From assembly GCA_000701625.1 (NCBI GenBank), contig JNJK01000007.1:124001-188000 (forward strand): 64,000 nucleotides of DNA. The letters are read 5' to 3'. The first letter of the stretch is position 1. Each line of letters begins with the position of its first letter. The notes under the pieces are model-generated. The model was not told the origin of the DNA and ran no database searches. It saw only the letters and a program-made list of their open reading frames with translations. This stretch comes from Lachnospiraceae bacterium MC2017 (GTDB lineage Bacteria; Bacillota; Clostridia; Lachnospirales; Lachnospiraceae). Positions 17,546-28,294 of the stretch are shown here, piece after piece. Both the position numbers and the translations under genes were made by a program.

Positions 17546-18318
17546 AGTGTGTTGATCTTAACTGTGACCTGGGTGAATCCTACGGAAACTGGAAATGTGG
17601 AATGGATGAAGCAGTCCTGCCATATATATCATCGGCAAATGTTGCATGCGGATTTCATGCATCGGATCCACTGGTCATGGATACAACAGTAAAAAATGCA
17701 GAAAAAAGCGGAGTATTAGTCGGAGCTCATCCCGGATTTCCGGATCTCGTTGGTTTCGGCAGAAGAAAAATGGATGTGAAACCGGACGAATTAAAAGCGA
17801 TGATCATATATCAGGTAGGTGCACTGAAAGCTTTTTGTAAAGCAAATGGGACGGAACTGCAGCACGTTAAACCTCACGGTGCCATGTACAACATGGCAGG
17901 AAAAGATATGAAGCTCGCGGAAGCTATCGCAGAAGGGGTGTATGAAGTAGATCCCGGGCTCATATTACTTGGATTATCGGGGAGTTATTTAATAGAGGCA
18001 GCTAAGAAAACAGGTCTGAAATATGCAAGCGAAGTGTTTGCAGACAGGGCTTATGAGTCAGACGGATCACTGGTAGCCCGGAGTAAGCCCGGAGCAGTCA
18101 TCACTGATGAAAGCGAAGCAATATCCCGAGTAGTTAAAATGGTAAAAACTGGTAAGGTCGAGTCAATAGACGGGGAAGAAGTAGAAGTACAGCCTGATTC
18201 GATCTGTCTTCACGGTGATGGGGAAAAAGCCGTGGAATTCAGTAAAAAAATACATGAAGCGCTGGAAGCAGAGGGGATAAAAATAGTTTCCATGAAGGAG
18301 GTGATCATGGAAAGATGA
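17533..18318 (+). CDS. pxpA: 5-oxoprolinase subunit PxpA (LamB/YcsF family)
   Basis: 261 residues. The LamB/YcsF signature is unmistakable: DLNCDLGESYG near the start, then SSANVACGFHASDP, GAHPGFPD, HVKPHGAMYN, and SICLHGD near the C-terminus. It supplies the catalytic TIM-barrel-like subunit of 5-oxoprolinase. The start at 17533 (or 17542) lies inside the preceding gene, and the end overlaps the DUF4392 gene by 4 bases. GGAGG before the ATG supports 17533. Confidence 0.93.
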   Translation: MAYMKCVDLNCDLGESYGNWKCGMDEAVLPYISSANVACGFHASDPLVMDTTVKNAEKSGVLVGAHPGFPDLVGFGRRKMDVKPDELKAMIIYQVGALKAFCKANGTELQHVKPHGAMYNMAGKDMKLAEAIAEGVYEVDPGLILLGLSGSYLIEAAKKTGLKYASEVFADRAYESDGSLVARSKPGAVITDESEAISRVVKMVKTGKVESIDGEEVEVQPDSICLHGDGEKAVEFSKKIHEALEAEGIKIVSMKEVIMER

Positions 18319-19196
18319 AAGTTATAGACGAGAGTATTGAGGAAATAGTCCTGAGGCATTCAAATAGGGGGATGCCGATACTACAGGATTATCTGCCGAA
18401 GGACCTCTGTCACGCGGCAGCGAGGGAAATCCTAAGCTGGGAAAGGGGCAGAGTAATTTTAACTACCGGTTTTTATGTGGCAGGTTTTGCAGAAACCGAT
18501 GGCCCGGCAGGAACACTGGTACTGGCAAAAGCACTGGAAAAGCTGGGATTTACGCCTGTAATAGTTACTGATGATTATTGTAGGGAAGCTTTCGATAATC
18601 AGGGCATAGAAGTGATTTATTTAAGTCTGGACGCAGATCATGAAGAAGCAGATACGATCCTTGAAGAGCAGAAACCTGTGGGATTGATATCCATAGAACG
18701 CTGCGGGCGAAATAAAAACGGTGTCTACGCAAACATGCGGGGAGTAGATATCAGTGATAATACAGCACCCTGCGATGAGCTTTTCATAAAAGCATATGGA
18801 AAGATACCGACCATAGGAGTAGGGGACGGCGGAAATGAGATCGGGATGGGGAACGTCCGGGATATCATTTCAGAAAAATTGGAACTAACACCCTGTGAAA
18901 TTAAAACCGATATATTGGTAATAGCAAGTGTGTCGAACTGGGGAGCATACGGAATAACGGCAGCACTGCAGGAACTTTCAGATAAAGAGCTGTTTCCCGA
19001 AGAAGGGTTTACAGAGGCATATATCAGGAAAACCGTCTTACTCGGAAACGTTGACGGAGTAAGCCATGAGCATGTGTTCAGCGTAGACGGTTTTGGACTC
19101 GATATAGAAAAGGAAATCACAGATGCATTGAGAGTAACAGTTCACATGCAAACGGAGCACTCTGCTGCGGAGTTTGCAGCAAATAAATGGGATTAG
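18315..19196 (+). CDS. DUF4392 protein, D-glutamate cyclase-type
   Basis: 293 residues. Similar to the C-terminal domain of D-glutamate cyclase (DGLUCY). Visible conserved stretches are TTGFYVAGFAETDGPAGT near 50, ISIERCGRNKNGVYANMRG near 120, and IGVGDGGNEIGMGN near 170. The last is a glycine-rich, acidic loop typical of the family. D-glutamate cyclase turns D-glutamate into 5-oxo-D-proline. Last gene of the pxpBC-DUF1445-pxpA operon, coupled by a 4-base overlap. With the D-amino-acid aminotransferase at 19352, the locus points to D-glutamate metabolism. Confidence 0.85.
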   Translation: MKVIDESIEEIVLRHSNRGMPILQDYLPKDLCHAAAREILSWERGRVILTTGFYVAGFAETDGPAGTLVLAKALEKLGFTPVIVTDDYCREAFDNQGIEVIYLSLDADHEEADTILEEQKPVGLISIERCGRNKNGVYANMRGVDISDNTAPCDELFIKAYGKIPTIGVGDGGNEIGMGNVRDIISEKLELTPCEIKTDILVIASVSNWGAYGITAALQELSDKELFPEEGFTEAYIRKTVLLGNVDGVSHEHVFSVDGFGLDIEKEITDALRVTVHMQTEHSAAEFAANKWD

Positions 19197-19242
19197 CCAA
19201 TGGGTTTTGCCCATCGCCGCAGGCGATTTTATTGGCAAAACC
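19196..19242. repeat. Compact branched hairpin at the end of the D-glutamate/Pxp operon
   Basis: Outer stem GCCAAT (19196-19201) / ATTGGC (19231-19236) encloses two inner stems, TGGG/CCCA and ATCGCC/GGCGAT, giving a three-way junction. A second fold competes: GGTTTTGCC (19203-19211) with GGCAAAACC (19234-19242). It begins inside the stop-codon region. Role unknown; it may protect the mRNA end or act as an attenuator. Confidence 0.55.
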
Positions 19243-19296
19243 GGTTACGTGAGTGAGCTGAAAGCGAGTGAACAGTAACGCACTTAGAAGCAAAGG

Positions 19297-19325
19297 GGCT
19301 TCGCGGAAACGCGAGCCACTTTTTG
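19297..19325 (+). terminator. Probable terminator before the aminotransferase gene
   Basis: GGCTTCGCG pairs with CGCGAGCC (one bulge) around a GAAA loop, followed by ACTTTTTG. It separates the pxp operon from the aminotransferase gene 27 bases later. Confidence 0.55.
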
Positions 19326-19351
19326 TTTAAAGAGAAGGAGGAGAAGTTATT

Positions 19352-20215
19352 ATGAAGACATTAGGATACTACAATGGAAAATACGATGAGCTGGAAAAGA
19401 TGACAGTACCGTTTAATGATCGTGTCTGCTTTTTCGGAGATGGTGTTTATGATGCAGGTCCGGCAAGAAACTATAAGCTGTTTGCTATAGATGAGCACAT
19501 CGACAGATTTTTTAATTCGGCAGCACTAATGGACATCGAGATCCCTATGTCAAAACAGGAGCTGAAAGATCTGCTGCAGGAACTGGTAAAGAAGCTTGAT
19601 ACAGGTGATCAGTTTGTATATTGGCAGTGTACAAGGGGAACTGCGATCAGAAATCACGCCTACGAAAAGGCTCCGGGAAATCTTTGGGTAATGCTGAAAC
19701 CAGGTCCGATCTCTGACGGTCTCACACCTATTAAGTGCGTAACAGAAGAAGATAAGAGATTCCTGTACTGCAACTGCAAGACACTGAATCTGCTGCCGTC
19801 TGTATTATATGCGCAGAAAGCTCATAAGGCAGGCGCTGACGAAACAATCCTTTACAGACACGGCGGCAGGGTAACAGAGTGTGCACACAGTAACTGTCAT
19901 ATTATCAAGGACGGTAAGGTTTACACAGCACCGACTGACGATATGATCCTTCCGGGCATCGCGAGAGCTCATCTCGTAAGGATGTGCAAGAAGCTTGGAA
20001 TCGGTGTAAGTGAAACACCGTACTATATGGATGACCTCTGGAATGCAGATGAGATCCTCGTAACTTCCTCATCCAATGTATGCTTAAGAGTAAGTGAACT
20101 CGACGGAAAGCCGGTGGGCGGAAAAGATCCGGAGACCTTTGAGAGACTTAGAAGTGCCCTGTACAAAGAAATCTGCGACGCAACGGAAGCAGATCCGATC
20201 GCTGTGGCGGTGTAA
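19352..20215 (+). CDS. dat: Class IV aminotransferase, probable D-amino-acid aminotransferase
   Basis: 287 residues with AGGAGG before the ATG. PLP-dependent fold-type IV enzyme. The likely PLP Lys is in CKTLNLLP near 145, as in D-alanine aminotransferase (KSLNLL). Other family motifs are GDGVYDAG near 30, WQCTRGTAIR near 90, and ILPGIAR near 200. D-alanine aminotransferases interconvert D-alanine plus 2-oxoglutarate with pyruvate plus D-glutamate, which fits the D-glutamate cyclase/Pxp operon upstream. Branched-chain aminotransferase is the main alternative, but the Lys context and N-terminus favour the D-specific type. Confidence 0.85.
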   Translation: MKTLGYYNGKYDELEKMTVPFNDRVCFFGDGVYDAGPARNYKLFAIDEHIDRFFNSAALMDIEIPMSKQELKDLLQELVKKLDTGDQFVYWQCTRGTAIRNHAYEKAPGNLWVMLKPGPISDGLTPIKCVTEEDKRFLYCNCKTLNLLPSVLYAQKAHKAGADETILYRHGGRVTECAHSNCHIIKDGKVYTAPTDDMILPGIARAHLVRMCKKLGIGVSETPYYMDDLWNADEILVTSSSNVCLRVSELDGKPVGGKDPETFERLRSALYKEICDATEADPIAVAV

Positions 20216-20226
20216 ATATTTTCAAA

Positions 20227-20288
20227 TTGACATATATAGACCACCGATATACTATATAGATAATCGATATATATAGATTATCTATATA
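20227..20288 (+). promoter_or_regulatory. padR promoter and palindromic operator
   Basis: TTGACA (20227-20232) and TATACT (20248-20253), 15 bases apart, form a likely promoter. Next comes a perfect 13-bp inverted repeat, TATATAGATAATC (20253-20265) and GATTATCTATATA (20276-20288), with a 10-base AT spacer. It overlaps the -10 box and ends at the ribosome binding site, an ideal place for PadR autorepression. Confidence 0.7.
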
Positions 20289-20299
20289 AGGAGGTATAT

Positions 20300-20629
20300 A
20301 TGGCAGTTGATAAATCTCTTTTGAGTGGAAGCATGACAATGCTGATATTGAGACTTCTGTCGGAAAAAGATATGTATGGATATGAGATGATCGATACACT
20401 TCGACAGAAGTCTCAAAATGTATTTGAGTTAAAAGCAGGAACGCTTTATCCCTTACTGCATGGACTTGAAGATAAAGGGATGCTCACATCTTATGAGAAG
20501 GAATATTCCGGAAAGACCAGAAAATATTATTCCATTACCAAAAACGGAAAGAAACTTTTGAAACAGAAAAAGGAAGAGTGGAGCGAGTATTCAGGCGCAG
20601 TTTTCAACGTTTTGGCAATGGAGGTCTGA
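20300..20629 (+). CDS. PadR family transcriptional regulator
   Basis: 109 residues, normal for PadR subfamily 2. The winged helix is clear: LRLLSEKDMYGYEMIDTLRQ, then LKAGTLYPLLHGLEDKGML and SGKTRKYYSIT. An AAGGAGG site lies 5 bases before the ATG. A 13-bp palindrome immediately upstream is the likely operator, so it probably represses itself and the next gene, which starts only 4 bases after its stop. PadR genes are often paired with a membrane protein whose N-terminus is a permease-prefix domain, exactly as here. Confidence 0.92.
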   Translation: MAVDKSLLSGSMTMLILRLLSEKDMYGYEMIDTLRQKSQNVFELKAGTLYPLLHGLEDKGMLTSYEKEYSGKTRKYYSITKNGKKLLKQKKEEWSEYSGAVFNVLAMEV

Positions 20630-20633
20630 GGGA

Positions 20634-21968
20634 ATGGATGAGTATATAAAGAAGCTTTTGGAACAGGTGAGATTTCAGAAGGCTCATAAGGCAATACAGG
20701 ATGAGATAAAAGCGCACATTGAAGAGCAGATAGAAGCGAATATCGCGGATGGTATGGACAGAGAAACTGCGGAGAAGCAGGCAGTCAGAGATATGGGCGA
20801 TCCGGTGGAAGCGGGAATTTCTCTGGATGCAGTACATAGGCCGCAGATGGCATGGGGAATAGTACTGGCAGCGGTGATAGTCGGTATGATCGGTTCTTTG
20901 ATCCATATGTTTATAATGCAGGATGCCGTGACTCGCGGAAAAGAAGTATTTGTGAGTAATGGACGCGGATTTATCTTATTTACGGTGCTCGGTATAATCG
21001 CAATGATGCTGGTGTACCTTTTGGATTATACGGTGATAGCGAGATACTCAAAGATAGTTGCGATACCTTTGTTTTTGGCATTGTTCTTTGCGGGAGATGA
21101 GCTGGATATAATTGGTGTAGCCGGGCATGAGGCGATTTATTCAACATCCCTTATGCTGCTTCTTATACCGTTATATGGCGGGATCATTTATTCATACAGA
21201 GGCGGCAGGTTCGGCGCACTTTTGAAATCATTGCTTTGGATAATTATTTCCGGTTATCTTGTTTTTTGGTATCATCATAAAATTATTGGTGTAGTATTTG
21301 TTGTAAGTATGCTGGCACAGCTCACCATTGCCATAATGAAGGGCTGGATAAAAGTGCCTAAGATACTGGTTATTGCAGTAATCTGGTCGGCGTTCACTTT
21401 GTTTCCGGTTGCCTGGCTCTGGTTCATGTACACCTTTGGGATGCTTGCTCAGTATCAGATACATAGGTTAAGGTTTATTCTGAATACCAATTCGGAAGCA
21501 TATTATCTTGGACATATGATCAGAGGTATGTTTGAGTCAGTCGGACTTTTTGGAAGTAATTCATCAGAAATAATTGGGGTGATACCGAATCCCGATAATC
21601 ACTATGTTTTGACATATATTGTCACCACTTGGGGAATAGTTGCCGGTTTGGCGGTGATCTCAGTAGTATGTGGCCTTATCGTTTACGGATTCATAGTTTC
21701 ATCAAGATCAAAAAATCAACTGGGACTCGTGATGGGCAGCGGCTGTATGATGGCACTTGCGGTAAATACTGCATTTAATATTTGTGAAGGATTTGCGATA
21801 TTACCTTTCTTTTCATCATTTTTACCGTTCATCTCATCAGGTGGAAGCAACCTCATAGTGTCCTACGTTTTCCTCGGGATGATAATGAGTATCTATAAAT
21901 ATAAAAATATCTATCCCGAACACATAGAAATAAAAAAGAAGCAGATTAATTTCAAAATACAGATATGA
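20634..21968 (+). CDS. SEDS-type (FtsW/RodA/SpoVE-like) membrane protein with permease-prefix N-terminus
   Basis: 444 residues. Residues 1-70 are charged and helical (AHIEEQIEANIADGMDRETA, RDMGDP), the permease-prefix pattern found in proteins paired with PadR. About ten membrane segments follow. The C-terminal part matches SEDS glycosyltransferases: NPDNHYVLTYIVTTWG, then FAILPFFSSFLPFISSGGS and a final helix. SEDS proteins polymerise peptidoglycan glycan strands from lipid II, usually with a class B PBP; none is adjacent here. The protein may instead respond to an envelope signal. The family is moderately certain; activity is not. Confidence 0.8.
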   Translation: MDEYIKKLLEQVRFQKAHKAIQDEIKAHIEEQIEANIADGMDRETAEKQAVRDMGDPVEAGISLDAVHRPQMAWGIVLAAVIVGMIGSLIHMFIMQDAVTRGKEVFVSNGRGFILFTVLGIIAMMLVYLLDYTVIARYSKIVAIPLFLALFFAGDELDIIGVAGHEAIYSTSLMLLLIPLYGGIIYSYRGGRFGALLKSLLWIIISGYLVFWYHHKIIGVVFVVSMLAQLTIAIMKGWIKVPKILVIAVIWSAFTLFPVAWLWFMYTFGMLAQYQIHRLRFILNTNSEAYYLGHMIRGMFESVGLFGSNSSEIIGVIPNPDNHYVLTYIVTTWGIVAGLAVISVVCGLIVYGFIVSSRSKNQLGLVMGSGCMMALAVNTAFNICEGFAILPFFSSFLPFISSGGSNLIVSYVFLGMIMSIYKYKNIYPEHIEIKKKQINFKIQI

Positions 21969-21971
21969 TAG

Positions 21972-22003
21972 AATCCTCCGAGGCTTAGGTTTCGGGGGAT
22001 TTT
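21972..22003 (+). terminator. Terminator of the padR-SEDS operon
   Basis: AATCCTCCG pairs with CGGGGGATT (one G-U pair), followed by TTT. Confidence 0.7.
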
Positions 22004-22252
22004 GTATATAAAAGTGATGCACAAAATTTTGAAGACAGAGGAATCTCCGTTGGTTTGATGGGGGATTGTAAAGGACAAAGAGGGATATACAAAGTGTTTT
22101 GACCTTCCGGGGGTACAGGACGAGCGACTGGATGCCAAAGGATCTTATTCATAGATGATCTATTGCATAGATTAAGCTATAGTAATTGTTTTAGTGATGA
22201 ACAGAAAAAGTGGATATCCGACAGCATTTGATCAGGTATAAATGGATGGAAA
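22004..22252. other. Gene-free stretch
   Basis: No convincing ORF, RNA or ribosome binding site was seen between the two terminators that flank it. It may hold decayed sequence. Confidence 0.4.
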
Positions 22253-22289
22253 GTTCAGGAGCAAAAACTTATTTGCTCCTGAACTTTTT

Positions 22290-22290
<1 letters not shown>
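22253..22290. terminator. Strong hairpin downstream of the phospho-beta-glucosidase gene
   Basis: Perfect 13-bp stem GTTCAGGAGCAAA / TTTGCTCCTGAAC with a 6-base loop. Six T follow on the plus strand, and TTT follows on the minus strand. It lies just past the stop codon of the minus-strand gene. Confidence 0.75.
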
Positions 22291-25114
<2,824 letters not shown>

Positions 25115-25285
25115 TTGAATTATCCTCCTTTGACATTCAATGAAGTTTTGTTTTGATAAATGTATTATGTCAAAGATGGCATTTTGTATCTTTCTGATTT
25201 TTATGTATTTTTTGATTTGATTTTTTATTGTATTCTAAATTTGATCTGCTGTTCTTTGAAAAAAGATAAAAAACAGTGCTGATAT

Positions 25286-27550
25286 TTATCTTATTGGTAT
25301 CAAATGTATGTGCTGGATCTCATTTGGTGCTAATTCTATAGATACTTTTAATTCTCCATTTACTGCTCTGATCCGTGCACCGTGCATATCAGGACAGCTT
25401 GAAAGTCTGAGAAGCTCCATCTCATCTTTTCCAACGAATGAAAAGTCATTGTAATTCATCATTTTGAAAGCATGAAAAACATTTCCATGCTGCTCATTTA
25501 TCCTCCTGACCTTCATGAAATACTCGCCGTCAGGAACATTTTTTAGTGTCAGGCTTACAAAATAAGGATTCTTTGATTCAAAAAGGTCGTCATCACGCAA
25601 GGTTTGATTCTTGTCACCTGAACTATTCAGGTAGTATTCGTATGATAAAGGACAACAGTTTTGAACTACGAGCTGAAAATATCCGTTGAAAGACTCCGTA
25701 ACCATCATATGTTCATCTTTGTACAGCATATTTTCGTCCAGATGAGTCAGGAACTGGTAGGCGTAAAATGAAGGTTTCTTCAGGTTATTACGTGTTATTA
25801 TCCCTGAATTGCCATTAAATATCTGCTCATCCTTGTTGTCACGGTTCATGATATCAAGAGGAGTTTCTATAGGTAATGACGTAAGCTTTCCGTAACCGTT
25901 TATCGCAGTTCTCATGAGTCGCGCTGCGATCCAGCTCGTGTCATTCAGGCGGTCTGTTTCTGAGAAGCTGTTTGTTATAGACGTGATCGCTATTTCTTTA
26001 TAAACAGACTGCTCAGTAAGGATTTTTTTGGCGAGACTGTATTGATGAATTACATAATCGTCATCTGACATTATCCTTATGTTGTATTCATGACCTTCAA
26101 AAACTTCTATAGGGACACATCTTATAGATACAGTGTCGATGTCATTATTCTGAATTATGAAGTTTTCAAGGTTTTTGCCATCAGGAGACAGGAGCAGTCC
26201 CGGACCCATTATTTCAGATTTCAACCGGAGACTGTCAGTGATCTTACGTATTTTTTTCAGGCACTGATTATATTCTTCAGCTTTCTTTTTATTGAAAAAA
26301 GTGTCGTATAAGAGCTCGATGGTAATCTGCTTTAGTCCGTACTTATGTGAGATATATTTGATAAATTCTTCGATCCACATGAAGGATTCGTCAGTTTTCG
26401 GGAAAGTTCTATAGTTTATGACAAAAATCGGGCTGATATTGATCTCATACAGGAATTCAAGTACTCTGTTTTCAGAATAAAATCCCCGAGATGGATTCCA
26501 ATCGTTTTCATCAAGGGATATTCGTGCTTTCTTAAAGTGAATGCTCTGTTGGAGAAGCCGCAGCTGATTCTGCACATCATAATTTTCGAGCTTTTTTATG
26601 ATTCCGAAATTGCATATAGAGTTCCAGTAGGGACATAGCGATTCAGATGGAGCATTACAGTCGATGATAATGTTAGGTGTCTTCTCATTGGAAGATACAG
26701 CAGTATCCAGATACTCCATGATATCAGTGACTTCAATTGTATTTGCGGCGGTATTGTCCTGATGCTTCTTTTTATACTGGAGTGGCGAGCAATTATAGAT
26801 TCTCGTAAAAGTATTTGTAAAGCTTGCGGCATTTGGAAAACCGTTGTCCAGCGCTATACGAAGGAGCGTATTATTAGTGTTAAGCAGATCTTTACACGCG
26901 TTTTCACAGCGCTTTTGCGATATATATTTTAGAAAAGAAACAGAAAATGTTTCCTTAAACCATTTACTGAAATAAGGCTGTGTCAGTCCGAAGTGGTCAG
27001 ATGCAGTTTCAAGTGAGATGGGCTCTCTAAGATTATTGTCGATCCATGATTTTACTTCTGACTTCCGGTCATTATCAGTCAATTCTTCTGAATATTCGCT
27101 AAGGAGTGTGAGCAGGATATCATAACCGATTTTTTCGAATGCCGCGATGCCGAGCTCATTTCGTACAGAAGCACCGAAAAGTCTCTTTATTTTAGAACGC
27201 ATGCCGTCAAGAGAACCATTCCTGACATTAGTGCTGTTACAGTCAACGATTCGTAGCTTTCCACCGAGCAGACGATATATCTCTTCATGAGGGAATGACA
27301 GCATTGCAAATATGCCGGTCACATTTTCTATGCAGTATTTCTCGTCAGGATTGACAACAACAAAGTTATCTTTCTCTAGTGTAAAAGGCTTCATAGAAGA
27401 TGAGGCGGTTTTTAAATTTATATTTCCGGTAACCACAAAGATCAGCAGCAGATCGTCAGCTACAGCATCTTTTTCGATAAAATTCCTGAAAAAAGATATT
27501 TTACATATTCTTCCGCCAAACTGGTCAAGTTGTCTAAGCTTATCTGCCAT
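25286..27550 (-). CDS. AraC family regulator with GH39-like C-terminal domain
   Basis: 754 residues. The start at 27550 is favoured over 27556 because AGAGG would sit only two bases from the first ATG. An N-terminal cupin-like sensor (about 1-120) comes first. A double AraC helix-turn-helix follows at about 165-270: LETASDHFGLTQPYFSKWFK, then LRIALDNGFPNAASFTNTF and a closing RIYNCSPLQYKKK. The remaining 480 residues resemble GH39 beta-xylosidases (NWNPSRGFYSENRVLEFL and a TIM-barrel-like pattern). This AraC-GH39 architecture is known in Lachnospiraceae and acts as a sugar sensor. It lies upstream of the PTS and GH1 genes on the same strand and probably activates them. Confidence 0.88.
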   Translation of the reverse strand: MADKLRQLDQFGGRICKISFFRNFIEKDAVADDLLLIFVVTGNINLKTASSSMKPFTLEKDNFVVVNPDEKYCIENVTGIFAMLSFPHEEIYRLLGGKLRIVDCNSTNVRNGSLDGMRSKIKRLFGASVRNELGIAAFEKIGYDILLTLLSEYSEELTDNDRKSEVKSWIDNNLREPISLETASDHFGLTQPYFSKWFKETFSVSFLKYISQKRCENACKDLLNTNNTLLRIALDNGFPNAASFTNTFTRIYNCSPLQYKKKHQDNTAANTIEVTDIMEYLDTAVSSNEKTPNIIIDCNAPSESLCPYWNSICNFGIIKKLENYDVQNQLRLLQQSIHFKKARISLDENDWNPSRGFYSENRVLEFLYEINISPIFVINYRTFPKTDESFMWIEEFIKYISHKYGLKQITIELLYDTFFNKKKAEEYNQCLKKIRKITDSLRLKSEIMGPGLLLSPDGKNLENFIIQNNDIDTVSIRCVPIEVFEGHEYNIRIMSDDDYVIHQYSLAKKILTEQSVYKEIAITSITNSFSETDRLNDTSWIAARLMRTAINGYGKLTSLPIETPLDIMNRDNKDEQIFNGNSGIITRNNLKKPSFYAYQFLTHLDENMLYKDEHMMVTESFNGYFQLVVQNCCPLSYEYYLNSSGDKNQTLRDDDLFESKNPYFVSLTLKNVPDGEYFMKVRRINEQHGNVFHAFKMMNYNDFSFVGKDEMELLRLSSCPDMHGARIRAVNGELKVSIELAPNEIQHIHLIPIR

Positions 27551-27605
27551 TTTCATATCCTCTGTTAATTGAGATTTTCATAAATAAACCCCTTTCGGTT
27601 TCGTA

Positions 27606-27641
27606 GGCTCCTCCCACTGCCCTTGGGCGGTGGGAGGAGCC
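27606..27641. repeat. Left-end hairpin of the IS element
   Basis: GGCTCCTCCCACTGCCC pairs with GGGCGGTGGGAGGAGCC (one G-U pair) around a two-base loop. It lies just beyond the 3' end of tnpA, where TnpA is expected to bind. Confidence 0.6.
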
Positions 27642-27658
27642 TTGTAAATTCGTAGCCA

Positions 27659-28063
27659 TTAACCTTGGCACTCGATATACTTTTGTATAGTGGCTGATGA
27701 TACTTCGCCTATACTACAAGCGAAGTATCCGTCAGACCAAAAGATTTTCTTCTTCCAATACTGTTTAGACAGGAAGTTTGGATATTTTTGCCACAGATAG
27801 TAGGTGGTCTGCTGTTTGATTAGTTTTACAATGTCGCAAACTCTGTCCGTTGTATCATAGCTGATAAGAAAATGTATATGGTCTTTATCAGTTTCCATAG
27901 CTATAATACCGTAACCTTTAGAATTGCAGATATCGTATATCTTTTGCTTTACATCGTCAGCGATAGAATCTCTGAGCAGTTGCTTACGGTACTTTGTGAC
28001 TAAAACTATATGTACTTTTAGACTATATTTTCGCCTGTTATGACGGTTATATCTGTTTTCCAT
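27659..28063 (-). CDS. tnpA: IS200/IS605 TnpA transposase (HUH, Y1)
   Basis: 134 residues, normal for the family. The HUH motif is HIHFLI near 80 and the catalytic Tyr is in QKYIECQ near 130. KVHIVLVTKYRKQLL at the N-terminus and WSDGYFACSIGEVS near 110 are also typical. It cuts and rejoins single-stranded DNA at the element's hairpin ends. It is read away from tnpB. A small ORF lacking a normal start ends 9 bases upstream on the same strand. Confidence 0.93.
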   Translation of the reverse strand: MENRYNRHNRRKYSLKVHIVLVTKYRKQLLRDSIADDVKQKIYDICNSKGYGIIAMETDKDHIHFLISYDTTDRVCDIVKLIKQQTTYYLWQKYPNFLSKQYWKKKIFWSDGYFACSIGEVSSATIQKYIECQG

Positions 28064-28072
28064 AGGTAATTA

Positions 28073-28216
28073 TTACGGCAAAGTCTCGACTTTTATGGAA
28101 ACACCATTATTGATATCGTAATCATCCACAATAAGTATTCCGTTATCAACTTCGATGTCGTAACCAGCATCTTTTAAAGCTTGGATTATTATATCTTTAA
28201 CTTTGTTTTCCGTGAT
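28073..28216 (-). pseudogene. Small ORF with ATC in place of a start codon
   Basis: Not long enough for routine calling. On the minus strand, AGGAG (28222-28226) is followed after 5 bases by ATC and an open frame of 47 codons: ITENKVKDIIIQALKDAG, then DNGILIVDD and ending VETLP. The composition looks like a real soluble protein. The frame is open for 15 more codons upstream but has no ATG, GTG or TTG. It ends 9 bases before tnpA. Either an ATG was lost by one mutation, or an ATC start is used, or it is the 3' remnant of a larger gene. Confidence 0.45.
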
Positions 28217-28294
28217 GAAATCTCCTGCAAATAATTGACTTTCACTAACAAATATTATAACTTATATCTAGTGAAAATGCTGCGAGGTATGTTT

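Noticed and set aside
25115-25285. Possible BglG-type antiterminator leader before the PTS gene
   Set aside because: No RAT-like sequence overlapping a terminator was found, and no antiterminator gene is present.
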